DNA from: Deltaproteobacteria bacterium
GTDB lineage: Bacteria; Desulfobacterota; SM23-61
Length of the DNA stretch: 46,701 nucleotides
Reading direction: 5' to 3'
Assembly (NCBI GenBank): GCA_016875165.1
Contig: VGSF01000030.1
Span: forward strand, 1 to 46,701
Shown: positions 1 to 8,234 of the stretch, piece after piece
Numbering within the stretch: position 1 is the first letter of the stretch
Layout: each line of letters opens with the position of its first letter
Translations under genes and position numbers: made by a program
Notes under the pieces: generated by a model
Told to the model about the DNA's origin: nothing
What the model saw: only the letters and a program-made list of their open reading frames with translations
The model's database searches: none

Positions 1-117
1 GATTTAGTTGACAAAGAACTGAAGACCAATATCCCCTTCAGTGTATACAACTGAAATGAAGAATTATTATTGTAATTTCAAGACGTTATGTCTCCAAATC
101 AAATCAGCGTAATAAAG

Positions 118-310
118 TCACGCTAGGGAGATTTCCTTGGGGCCCTTGGACCCGAAAGGGGCAGGCAAGACCAATCTTATGAATATCCTGACCACCTTTC
201 TTTACCCTACTTCCAGCTCTGCTCGGGGGAAGGAAACGAGGTATTAGACCACCCGGTGAAAGTCCGCAGTCTGGTCGGAGTGGTGAGGCGCAATCGGCTT
301 GAGGCCACCT
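118..310 (+). pseudogene. Relic of an ABC-transporter ATPase (Walker A region)
   Basis: This is not an open gene, but the plus strand resembles the Walker A region and following segment of a DrrA/NodI-type ABC ATPase. With small frameshifts one can read GxxGAGKTNLMNILTTFLYPT at about 155-215, then a stretch matching the 'VRSLIGVV' region around 262-285. The closest relative visible in the window is the intact ATPase at 23678-24616, which has the same motif order and spacing. Stops and indels break every frame. I infer a decayed gene fragment. The rest of 1-418 shows no other convincing gene; a minus-strand open frame at 104-367 has no family character. Confidence 0.55.
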
Positions 311-418
311 TCCCCTATCTTCACCACCTTCCCCGAAAAGATAGGCAGGACCCCTAAACCGTATCATTAATTTCCCCCTGCCTGGCCCCTCTTTGGAAAA
401 GACACGGTCAGTGTGCCT

Positions 419-1636
419 TTAGTGCATCGTCCTGCCGCCGTCCACGCTATAAACCTGCCCGGTAATGTAACTGGCCCGATCAGAAGCAAGAAAAGCCACC
501 ATCTCACCAATCTCCTCGGGCTCGGCGTACCGCCCCAGGGGAATAGATAGATTTACCACCATCATCACCCCGAAGTGAACCGGGTCCATCTGCAAAGCCA
601 TGCCAATGGGATGAAGGATGGGGGCTAAGATGACAATGGCCGTAATGGTATCGATGGCGCATCCCACCACTAAGAGAAAAAGGTTGATCAAGATCAGGAT
701 GAAAACCTTGCTGGAAGTTATGGAAAAAAGGAACTGGATGATCTTTTGGGGAAGCTGCTCGATGGCGATGATCCAGCTAAAGACCGTGGCATTGGCCAAG
801 AGGAAGAGCCCGATGGTGCTGGTGATCCCGGTGATGATGAAAATGGAGTGTAAATGGTCGAGTTTGGCCTCTCGGTAAATCACAAAAGCCAGGATAAAGG
901 TGTAAATGGTGGCGGCCACCGCAGCTTCCGTGGGCGTTAGCAGGCCGCTGTAGATACCCCCCACGATGAGAACGATGGTTCCCAGAGGCAGCAAATTGAT
1001 CTTCACTGAATGAATGGCCTGAGGCCAGGAAACCTTGCGGTGGCGTCCGTATCCCCTTCTCTTGCTGATGAGAAAAGCTGTAACCATTAGAGCCAACCCG
1101 AAAAGGATCCCGGGAATGATCCCGGCCAGGAGCAGGGCTCCGATAGATACTTCGGTACTCACCCCGTAAATGATCATCGGGATGGAGGGGGGGATAATCA
1201 CGCCGATAAAAGAAGCACAGGTAACCACAGCCACGGCAAAGCGTTTGTCGTATCCCTCTTCCTCCATGCTGGGGATCATGATGGAACCGATGGCCGCAGC
1301 CTCGGCCGCGCCAGAACCAGTGATCCCGGCAAAAAACATACTGGCCAGAATGGTTATATGGGCCAGCCCCCCGCGAAGATTCCCAACAAAGGCCTCGGCC
1401 AACTGAACCAGCCGACGGGTGATCCCCCCAAAGGTCATGAATTGCCCTGCCATCATGAAAAAGGGAATCGCCAACAGGGGAAAGGAATTAAGACTGTTAA
1501 ACATCCTGTGAAAAGCCATAACCATCGGGATGTCCGGGCGCATGGCCAGCCAGAGGAGGGAGGCGATCCCCAAAGCGAAGGCCAAGGGGACATTGGAGAT
1601 AAAGAAAGCAACTGGAGATCCTAAAAGGATGGTCAC
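419..1636 (-). CDS. Chimeric TRAP large permease (DctM) with SDR C-terminal tail
   Basis: Residues 1 to about 365 are a TRAP transporter large permease (DctM family), an inner-membrane protein of many hydrophobic helices that uses an ion gradient to import organic acids. The family motifs [19 protein letters not shown] and the [16 protein letters not shown] segment are clear. At about residue 365 the DctM sequence stops at [12 protein letters not shown], where the family normally continues with LITPPVG. It switches in frame to 40 residues that are the C-terminus of a short-chain dehydrogenase ([12 protein letters not shown], then ITGQ and SVDGG). The last DctM helix is therefore missing and function is doubtful. 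The start is a GTG with a GGAG eight bases upstream. It is the last gene of the long minus-strand operon, 21 bases after dctP. No dctQ small-permease gene lies between them. Confidence 0.85.
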   Translation of the reverse strand: MTILLGSPVAFFISNVPLAFALGIASLLWLAMRPDIPMVMAFHRMFNSLNSFPLLAIPFFMMAGQFMTFGGITRRLVQLAEAFVGNLRGGLAHITILASMFFAGITGSGAAEAAAIGSIMIPSMEEEGYDKRFAVAVVTCASFIGVIIPPSIPMIIYGVSTEVSIGALLLAGIIPGILFGLALMVTAFLISKRRGYGRHRKVSWPQAIHSVKINLLPLGTIVLIVGGIYSGLLTPTEAAVAATIYTFILAFVIYREAKLDHLHSIFIITGITSTIGLFLLANATVFSWIIAIEQLPQKIIQFLFSITSSKVFILILINLFLLVVGCAIDTITAIVILAPILHPIGMALQMDPVHFGVMMVVNLSIPLGRYAEPEEIGEMVAFLASDRASYITGQVYSVDGGRTMH

Positions 1637-1657
1637 GGCCGTTCTCCAGAAAAGAAT

Positions 1658-2668
1658 TTATTTCGTCTTTTGGATGGCCGCAATCATCTCTTGGCCTCCA
1701 GCGATGCGATCTCCATATTTTTTATAAACCGGCTCCAAGGCCTTCATAAAATCTTTCTCCGCCCCAGGATTGAACTTACCGATGATCGCTCCCCCGGCCT
1801 GGGCCTTCTTGGTTTTATCTTCAATTTCATGGAAGTAGATCTTACGGGCATGCAGGGCCGATTGAATGCCAGCTTCGACAATTAATTTCTGATATTTAGG
1901 CGACAAGGCTTGAAAGAACGTTTCGTTTATGGCAAAAAGCATAGGAAGATATTTATGCTTGCTGTCTGTAAAATGTTTGGCGACCTCGAAATGTTTCTGG
2001 GTCTCATACGTAACGATGGAGTTCTCTCCGCCATCCACCACCCCCTGCTGCATGGCGCTGTAAAATTCAGGTAAAGACATGGATATGGCCTTGGCTCCAT
2101 AGGCATTCATGGAATCCACCAAGACCGGGCTCCCCATGGTTCTCATTTTCAGTCCGCGGATGTCTTCTATGGACCGGATAGAGCGTTTGGAGTTATAAAA
2201 TCCCTGGAAGCCGGAGCTGGAAAAACCTACGATCCTGATTCCCAGCTTCTTGCGAAACCGCTCGCCAAACCCCTGCCCGATGGACCTATCAAAAACCATA
2301 TCCGCTTGGCTAAAGTCACTGAAGAGAAAAGGAAGGTCGAAGATACCGCTTTCAGGAAAAGAAGAAGTGGTGAAGCTGGAAGCGCTTGTGGTCATTTGTA
2401 GCCCACCCAGTTTCACCGCTTCAAACAACTAGGCGTTGTTCCCCAACTGGGCGCCGGGATAGATGGGCACTTCAATCTCTCCATTCGATCCCTTCTCCAC
2501 AATCTCCTTGAACTTCTCGCATTGCATGTATTCCGTATGCGCCCTGGATACGGCTAAGCCGATCTTGATCAGGATTTTTTCCTTGGCCTCTGCCAGGTCG
2601 GCGAACCCCAGCATTGGCAGAAGGCAAATCATTGCGACGGCCCATGCCCTCATTCTTATCCTTTTCAT
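1658..2668 (-). pseudogene. TRAP substrate-binding protein DctP, interrupted by an amber codon
   Basis: This encodes a periplasmic solute-binding protein of a TRAP transporter. An N-terminal signal peptide (MKRIRMRAWAVAMICLLPML) is followed by the mature start and the family segment YPGAQLG. At 2429-2431 an in-frame TAG interrupts it after GNNA. The same frame then continues with LFEAVKLGGLQMTTS and the rest of a normal DctP domain, including FYSAMQQGVVDGGENS. Relatives usually have N-D-R-E-(M/L) here, so a single GAG-to-TAG change fits. A TTG directly after the stop could in theory restart translation, but the product would lack its signal peptide. Start: ATG behind GGGGGAAACAGGT. TAG is also used as an ordinary stop here, for example by the neighbouring gene at 2859, so recoding is unlikely. 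Confidence 0.85.
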
Positions 2669-2814
2669 ACCTGTTTCCCCCTTTCCTAAGATTTAAAGGA
2701 ATCGAAGGTTCCCGATCTCTCACTCCGATCCTCGGACCCTTGAACCCTTTTTTCTATTCCCCTCATCTTGGGTTTTTTTTCATCTCTTCGACTCGACGAC
2801 CCATTTCATCCGTT

Positions 2815-2840
2815 TTCATCCTCATCCGGATGAGGATGAA
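2815..2840. promoter_or_regulatory. Perfect 26-bp palindrome between the PreA-like gene and dctP
   Basis: The sequence reads TTCATCCTCATCC followed directly by its exact reverse complement, so the arms are 13 bp with no loop. It lies about 20 bases past the stop of the PreA-like gene and 150 bases before dctP. No U-tract follows on the minus (transcribed) strand, so a classical intrinsic terminator is unlikely. It may be an operator or an mRNA-stabilising or processing hairpin between operon segments. Confidence 0.5.
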
Positions 2841-2858
2841 TCTCGCTTTTTCAGTTCC

Positions 2859-4055
2859 CTAACCTCTGATCTGCAAGTTGACCGCTCCAGGAACCGGGCA
2901 GACACAGGTGCAGATGCCGCACCCCCGGCATTCTTCGCTGATGACCACCTGCCCCTCTTGCAATTGGATCACGTTGTAAAAGCAGGAGCGCATGCAGCGC
3001 TGACAGTCGGTACATAGTTCCCGGTTGATCACGGCGTGCTCCTTGGGGAGGGATTCCATTTCTCCATAGCTCAGAGCAGCCCGCGCGGCCACGCCGATGA
3101 TCTCCTGTGCTGTTTTATATCCTTTGCGGTTCAAAAAATCATCCAACCCCTTGATAACTTCGGCTAGGTAGCTGTATCCTTTGAGCATGACCACCGAGCA
3201 GATCTGGACTATCGTCGCTCCGGACATCATGAATTCCACTACGTCTTTCCAATCATAGGCTCCGTTGGTGCCGGTGATGGGAATGCCCACCCCGGTATAC
3301 ACTTTGGAGACCCAGCGCAGAGTCAAAGGTTTCACCCAGGGCCCGCCCACTCCAGCCCAGCCATTGATGTAGGGCTTGCCGGTCTCGACATCCAGGCAGA
3401 AGCCCACAAAGCGGTTGATAATGGTCACGGCCGATGCCCCTGCCGATTTTACAGCTCTCACCATTTCCACCACGTCGGCCACTTGGGGAGTGAGCTTGAC
3501 GATCACCGGAACCTTTACGGCTCGGACAACTGCCTGGGTGATTTCGGCGGCGGCGTTTTTATCCTGTCCCACCAGCATGCCTGTCTGCGCGCCTTTCATT
3601 TCCGAGGGGTGGGGGCATCCAAAGTTGAGTTCGACGAGTTTGATCCCTGTGTCCTCAACCATCTTGGCCAGCTTGGCCCAGTTTTCGGAAGTGGTTCCGC
3701 CAACGCTGCCGATGAGGACGCAGTCGTTCTGCTCCGCCGCGGCCAGGGCTTCCTTTAGCTCACCCATCCACTCTTCCGGCGGCTCTTCGGCCAGTCCGCT
3801 CCGGCCGTAGAAGGTGAAAAGCCTGGGAATCTTCCCCCGGCATACATTGTGCTGTTCATCTAAATAGCGCCATTTGGACATCTTGGTGAGCCGCCTCATG
3901 GCTTCGGAATCCGTAACAGTCTTGGCCACAAGTCCGCCCGCACCGGTTTCAATGACCCGTTTCATATTTTCGGCAGAAAGCGTCGGCTCGGCTGATGCAG
4001 CCAAAACCGGGTTCTTGAATCTCACGCCGCAAAATTCGGTTCTCAAATCTGCCAT
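2859..4055 (-). CDS. PreA / dihydropyrimidine-dehydrogenase-like flavoprotein with two [4Fe-4S] clusters
   Basis: This 398-residue protein has a dihydroorotate-dehydrogenase-like FMN barrel (residues 1 to about 310; LNFGCPHPSEMKG and GTNGAYDW segments). A C-terminal bacterial ferredoxin domain follows, with CTDCQRCMRSC and CRGCGICTCVCP each binding one [4Fe-4S]. This is the architecture of PreA, the pyrimidine-reducing subunit of NAD-dependent dihydropyrimidine dehydrogenase. No PreT-like NADH subunit is adjacent. At the position of the mammalian active-site Cys (GLACGQ, from memory) this protein has GMLVGQ, so the ring substrate may differ. I chose the ATG at 4055 rather than an upstream one because GGGGGAAG lies just before it and MADLRTEF matches the family start. 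The operon context suggests reduction of a ring or enoate produced by the upstream hydroxylases. Pyrimidine itself is only one possibility. Confidence 0.85.
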   Translation of the reverse strand: MADLRTEFCGVRFKNPVLAASAEPTLSAENMKRVIETGAGGLVAKTVTDSEAMRRLTKMSKWRYLDEQHNVCRGKIPRLFTFYGRSGLAEEPPEEWMGELKEALAAAEQNDCVLIGSVGGTTSENWAKLAKMVEDTGIKLVELNFGCPHPSEMKGAQTGMLVGQDKNAAAEITQAVVRAVKVPVIVKLTPQVADVVEMVRAVKSAGASAVTIINRFVGFCLDVETGKPYINGWAGVGGPWVKPLTLRWVSKVYTGVGIPITGTNGAYDWKDVVEFMMSGATIVQICSVVMLKGYSYLAEVIKGLDDFLNRKGYKTAQEIIGVAARAALSYGEMESLPKEHAVINRELCTDCQRCMRSCFYNVIQLQEGQVVISEECRGCGICTCVCPVPGAVNLQIRG

Positions 4056-4078
4056 GTTTACTTCCCCCTTTTTCAAAA

Positions 4079-4252
4079 ATTCCAAATTACAAATCCCAAA
4101 TTACAAACAAATTCAAAGCTCCAATGTTCGAATGACCCAGGGCGAATGGAGGAATATTTCCAAATGATTTCCATTCACCCCTCAGATTGTTTGGAATTTT
4201 GATTTTATCCATTGGAATTTATTTGTTATTTGGTGTTTGGGATTTGGTGCTT
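4079..4252. repeat. AT-rich 'CCAAATTACAAATCCC' repeat element, copy 1
   Basis: The left end is AATTCCAAATTACAAATCCC and the right end is its imperfect inverse, ending in TTTGGTGTTTGGGATTTGGTGC. The right end overlaps the last codons of the IlvD-like gene and supplies its tail (KSQTPNNK) and TAA stop. Related copies lie at 9621-9809 and 40068-40183, in the same position relative to a minus-strand gene end. Confidence 0.65.
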
Positions 4253-5910
4253 ATTTTTAAGTAGGCACCTTCATGAGCCGAAGTTACGAACTTGGTATAG
4301 AGCGCCATGGATCCCTTTTCTTTTTTCGGCCTGGGCGGAATCCATTGACTCCGCCTAACTTTTAATTCTTCCTCCGCCAGCAGGAGATCTAACTTCCGCT
4401 GGGGAATATCAATCCGGATTAAATCTCCATCCCGCAACAAAGCGATGGGACCTCCTTCCGCAGCTTCAGGAGAAACATAGCCAATCGCTGCTCCCCGGAT
4501 CGTCCCGGAAAGCCTCCCGTCCGTAATCAGGGCCACGCTGGCCTCCAATCCCTTACTCTTGAGCAGCCACAGGGACCCGTAAAGGCAGGGCATTCCTGGC
4601 CCGCCTTTGGGACCGGCATAGCGAACCACGATCACATCACCGGATGTAATCTTTCCGTCGAGAATCGCTTCGCCAGCCAGTTCTTCAGAATCGAAGACCC
4701 GGGCTGGACCTTTATGCACCATCATCTCCGGCAGCACGGCTATATGTTTGACGATGGCGCTTTGCGGAGCCAGGCTGCCCCTAAGAATAGCGATGCCTCC
4801 TTGGCCATGTAAAGGCTGGTTAAGGGGACGGATTACATCCCTATCGAGAACATTTCCCCCCTTTAAATTTTCCCGCAGGGTCTTTCCCGTGACTGTCTGC
4901 ACGTCAAGGTTCAATACAGGGGAAAGCTCTTTCATGACGGCTGGGATGCCCCCGGCATCATCCAGACAATTCACCGGGTGGGCACCGCTGGGTTTAACAT
5001 TACAAATAAATGGGGTTGACTGGCTCATCTTTTCGAAGTGAGAAAGATCCAACGCGACCCCCGCTTCGTGGGCGAGAGCGATGGCATGAAAGATGGCGCA
5101 GGTGGACCCTCCTACTGCCAAAGTTACCCGGAGGGCGTTTTCGAAAGCCGCCCGGGTCATAATATCTTGCGGCTTGATGTTTTTTTCTAAAAGCTTCATC
5201 ACCTGGGCCCCGGATTGAAAGGCTATCCTTTCCAAATCAGGGTCAACTCCTGCCCGCGTCCCATTACCGGGTAGAGTCATCCCGATGGCTTCAGCAAAAG
5301 CTTGCATGGTGTTGCCTGTGCCCATCACACCACAAGCCCCAGCCCCTGTACAACAGATATCCTCCACGCGCTGATATTCTTCCCCAGTAATCTTTCCGCT
5401 TTTCAGTTCGGCAAAGGCCGCGGTTACATCCCCCGCCCAGAGATCCCGGCCTTCATCCCAGGCAGGAAGCATCGTGCCGCCGCAGACTAAGATGGAGGGC
5501 AGATTCAACCGCGCGGCAGCCATCAGGTGAGCCGGCACTACTTCATCGCAGACGGGCAGGAAGACCAGCCCGTCAAACTGATTGGCTTCAGCTACCGTTT
5601 CGATATAGGCAACGGCGATATCCCTCCAGGCCATATTATAGATGTTCGCCCCCGGTGCTCCGCCACAGGTCCCATCGCAAAGGCCAGAGAGGACAAATTC
5701 CACCGGAGTTCCCCCAGCGCTTTTGACCCCTTCCTTGGCTGCTTTCGTTAAGACCTGCATGTGTCTCGTGGCCGGACTGATCTCTCCCCAGCTGTTTACC
5801 ACTCCGATGAGGGGGCGGTCGAGGTCCTCTGCGGAAAAGCCTGCGCCCCGAAAGAGAGCCCGCCTAAATCCCATCAGGTAAGCAGGAGTTTTAGCATCCC
5901 GCTTATTCAT
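4219..5910 (-). CDS. IlvD/Edd-family dehydratase, divergent, with the active-site Lys replaced
   Basis: This 563-residue member of the dihydroxy-acid/6-phosphogluconate/aldonate dehydratase family removes water from a hydroxy acid using an Fe-S cluster and Mg2+. Recognisable blocks are LCDGTCGG (77-84), VCDEVVPAHLMAAARLNLP (from 120), CCTGAGACGVMGTGNTM (187-202) and, near the C-terminus, TDGRLSG and SPEAAEGGPIAL. The catalytic Ser region (GRLSG) and Fe-S cysteines C121 and C193 are present. The family's CDK motif, whose Lys is carbamylated and binds Mg2+, reads C121-D122-E123. It overlaps the upstream Mo-subunit stop by ATGA, so the two are translationally coupled. A role in branched-chain amino-acid synthesis is unlikely here; a catabolic dehydration is more plausible. 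The C-terminal tail is repeat-derived. Confidence 0.85.
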   Translation of the reverse strand: MNKRDAKTPAYLMGFRRALFRGAGFSAEDLDRPLIGVVNSWGEISPATRHMQVLTKAAKEGVKSAGGTPVEFVLSGLCDGTCGGAPGANIYNMAWRDIAVAYIETVAEANQFDGLVFLPVCDEVVPAHLMAAARLNLPSILVCGGTMLPAWDEGRDLWAGDVTAAFAELKSGKITGEEYQRVEDICCTGAGACGVMGTGNTMQAFAEAIGMTLPGNGTRAGVDPDLERIAFQSGAQVMKLLEKNIKPQDIMTRAAFENALRVTLAVGGSTCAIFHAIALAHEAGVALDLSHFEKMSQSTPFICNVKPSGAHPVNCLDDAGGIPAVMKELSPVLNLDVQTVTGKTLRENLKGGNVLDRDVIRPLNQPLHGQGGIAILRGSLAPQSAIVKHIAVLPEMMVHKGPARVFDSEELAGEAILDGKITSGDVIVVRYAGPKGGPGMPCLYGSLWLLKSKGLEASVALITDGRLSGTIRGAAIGYVSPEAAEGGPIALLRDGDLIRIDIPQRKLDLLLAEEELKVRRSQWIPPRPKKEKGSMALYTKFVTSAHEGAYLKISTKSQTPNNK

Positions 5911-8234
5911 TTCTTTACTTTCCTTCTCAAACCCTCCAGAATTTTTTCTGGAGTGATGGGGAGATCTTTGATCCGTACTCCTACAGCGGCATATATCGCG
6001 TTGGCAATGGCCGCCGCAGTGGGAGCAAGGGCCGGTTCTCCCAATCCTTTAGCCCCGTAAGGGCCTTGAGTATGAAGTTCTTCCACGATGATGGGAATCA
6101 TCTCCGGAGCATCCAGGGCCGAAGGGAGCTTATATTCAGCAAAGTTGGGATTTTTGACCCTCCCTTTTTCCAACTCCATTTCTTCATATAAAGCCGTCCC
6201 TACCCCCATAACCAGAGCGCCCTGGATTTGTCCTTCAATCGCTACGGGATGGATCGATTTTCCCACGTCATGGGCCGAGGAAATCCGCAAAACCTTTACC
6301 CGGCCAGAGCGCGGGTCCACCTCCACTTCCGCCGCCTGGGCGGCATACATCCAGAAAGCGCTGGGGTTCTTCCCCTGGCCGGTCTCCCGGTCCAGGGGGG
6401 TGGCATCCTCCACAGTGAAAGCCCCGCGGCCCAAAACTGGCCTGCCCTTACCCCGTCCCCCTTTAACCCCCACATAAAAGGCTTCCCCCAGAGGAAGGTC
6501 CGAAACGGGAATTGCTTTCTCCGGTACGCCTCGGACCATAACTTTGCCAGATTCAATCACCAGGTCTTTAGGATTCGCTTCGAGGATTTCTGCGGCGATC
6601 TGGAGAAGCTGCTCCCGAGCATCCATTGCAGCCCGGCGCACGGCATTCCCTACGAAAAACGTCGAACGGCTGGAGACCGAAGCCATGTCGTAGGGGGTGG
6701 CATCCGTATCCGGACAGACCACCGCGATCTTTTCCACGGGAATGCCCAATTCTTCGGCGGCAATCTGCGCCAGGGCCGTTCCCGCCCCCTGCCCCATCTC
6801 TACTGCACTGCACAAGAGCGTAACCGAGGCATCCTCGTTCAATTTTACAAAAGCGGCCGATGAGGAAGGAGTTACCGTGGATTTGTGCATGCAGGCAATT
6901 CCTTTCCCCCGGTTGGGTCCCGGATTCTGGCCCCAACCGATCTTCTCCGCAGCCTGACGGATGGTCTCCTTCAACCCCACGCTATGAAGCACCTGGCCGG
7001 TCGCCGAAAGCGACCCCTCCTCCACGGCATTCTGCAAACGCACCTCCACCGGATCGAGGCCCAGCTTTTCGGCCATCACATCCAGGTGGGATTCAATGGC
7101 CCAGGACATCTGGGGAATGCCAAAACCACGAAAAGCCCCACCGATCGGGTTATTAGTGTAAACGCAATAAGAGTCAATCCGCACGTTAGGAACCTGGTAA
7201 GGACCAGCTGCCGAGAACCCGGCATTGCGGCAAACCCGCGGGCCGATGTCGGCGTAAGCTCCCGTATCGAAGATGAGCTCCGTCTCCTGCGCCAACCAGG
7301 CGCCGTCCTTCTTCATCCCTGTCTTGCAGCGGATGATGGTGGGATGGCGCACCGGGGCCACTCCGAATTCCTCCTCCCGGGTATAAACAAGTTTCACCGG
7401 CCGCCCCTTTGTCTTAAGGGCCAGAGCCACGCAGATCGGTTCGGCTTTCAAGTAAGCTTTTCCTCCGAAGCCGCCGCCGATTGTATTTACGATTATCCGC
7501 ACTTTGTTAAGGGGAAAGTTCAGGGCTTTGGCCAGGGCCTTGCGGTTGAAATAAGGAGTTTGGGTATTCGTCCAGATGACCATCTTCCCGGAAGGGTCCA
7601 ACTGAGCAATGGAAGCATGAGGTTCCAGATGCGCATGCTGCACCATATGAGACTTGTAAGTATCTTCAAACACGAGATCGGATTCACCGAAACCTCGCTC
7701 TATATCCCCTTTGCGCAGTTTGAAGTGATTGCAGATATTAGTCCCGACCACAGGAAAGATTCCCGGAGCTACGGGGTATTGGGCCAGATTTTCATGAATC
7801 AGGACATCCCTAATTTTCATCGCCTCCACCGGATCAAAGAGCCCGGGCAGCGGCTCGTATTCCACATGGATCAGCGAGAGGGCCTCCTCCGCCGTATCCA
7901 GATCGACAGCCGCCACCGCTGCCACCGCATCTCCCACGAAACGCACCTTATCCCGGGCCAAAAAATTCTGGTCCTGAATAGTAACTCCTAATAAGCCGGG
8001 TAAATCCTCTCCTGTCACCATCGCTGCCACCCCAGGCAGGGTTCTGGCTTTAGCTACGTCTATGTGCAGGATCCGGGCATGAGGAGACGGGCTGCGCAGC
8101 ACCTTGACGTGAAGCATTCCGGTCATCTTCAAATCCACGGTGTAAATTGTCCTTCCGGCAACTTTCTCTTTCGCATCCATCCTGACTGGGGATCGTCCGA
8201 TCGACTCCAACTTTTTTTCCTCGACTTTCGTCAT
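5907..8234 (-). CDS. Molybdenum hydroxylase large subunit (xanthine dehydrogenase family), set C
   Basis: This 775-residue molybdopterin-binding subunit belongs to the xanthine dehydrogenase/aldehyde oxidase family. It hydroxylates a carbon next to a ring nitrogen or carbonyl, taking oxygen from water. Visible landmarks are the N-terminal domain (GRSPVRMDAKEKVAGRTIY), GGGFGGK at the cofactor site, FRGFGIPQ, VEMGQGAGT, and GPYGAKGLGEPAL near the C-terminus. The last carries the conserved catalytic Glu of the GxGEP motif. Length is normal for the three-subunit bacterial type. It overlaps the FAD subunit upstream by four bases and the IlvD-like gene downstream by four. It differs from the other two Mo subunits here (DTDATPYDM rather than DTDxxPFGLG), so its substrate is probably different. 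The substrate itself cannot be assigned. Confidence 0.93.
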   Translation of the reverse strand: MTKVEEKKLESIGRSPVRMDAKEKVAGRTIYTVDLKMTGMLHVKVLRSPSPHARILHIDVAKARTLPGVAAMVTGEDLPGLLGVTIQDQNFLARDKVRFVGDAVAAVAAVDLDTAEEALSLIHVEYEPLPGLFDPVEAMKIRDVLIHENLAQYPVAPGIFPVVGTNICNHFKLRKGDIERGFGESDLVFEDTYKSHMVQHAHLEPHASIAQLDPSGKMVIWTNTQTPYFNRKALAKALNFPLNKVRIIVNTIGGGFGGKAYLKAEPICVALALKTKGRPVKLVYTREEEFGVAPVRHPTIIRCKTGMKKDGAWLAQETELIFDTGAYADIGPRVCRNAGFSAAGPYQVPNVRIDSYCVYTNNPIGGAFRGFGIPQMSWAIESHLDVMAEKLGLDPVEVRLQNAVEEGSLSATGQVLHSVGLKETIRQAAEKIGWGQNPGPNRGKGIACMHKSTVTPSSSAAFVKLNEDASVTLLCSAVEMGQGAGTALAQIAAEELGIPVEKIAVVCPDTDATPYDMASVSSRSTFFVGNAVRRAAMDAREQLLQIAAEILEANPKDLVIESGKVMVRGVPEKAIPVSDLPLGEAFYVGVKGGRGKGRPVLGRGAFTVEDATPLDRETGQGKNPSAFWMYAAQAAEVEVDPRSGRVKVLRISSAHDVGKSIHPVAIEGQIQGALVMGVGTALYEEMELEKGRVKNPNFAEYKLPSALDAPEMIPIIVEELHTQGPYGAKGLGEPALAPTAAAIANAIYAAVGVRIKDLPITPEKILEGLRRKVKK

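Noticed and set aside
104-367. 87-residue minus-strand open frame
   Set aside because: The opposite strand carries a recognisable ABC-ATPase relic; the minus-strand peptide has no family features.
2429-2431. Pyrrolysine at the amber codon of dctP
   Set aside because: TAG ends the neighbouring gene at 2859 as a normal stop, the family has Glu at this site, and the rest of the transporter is broken.
6885-7991. 368-codon plus-strand open frame
   Set aside because: It is antisense to the set-C Mo subunit, which has all family motifs; the translated sequence is low in recognisable structure.
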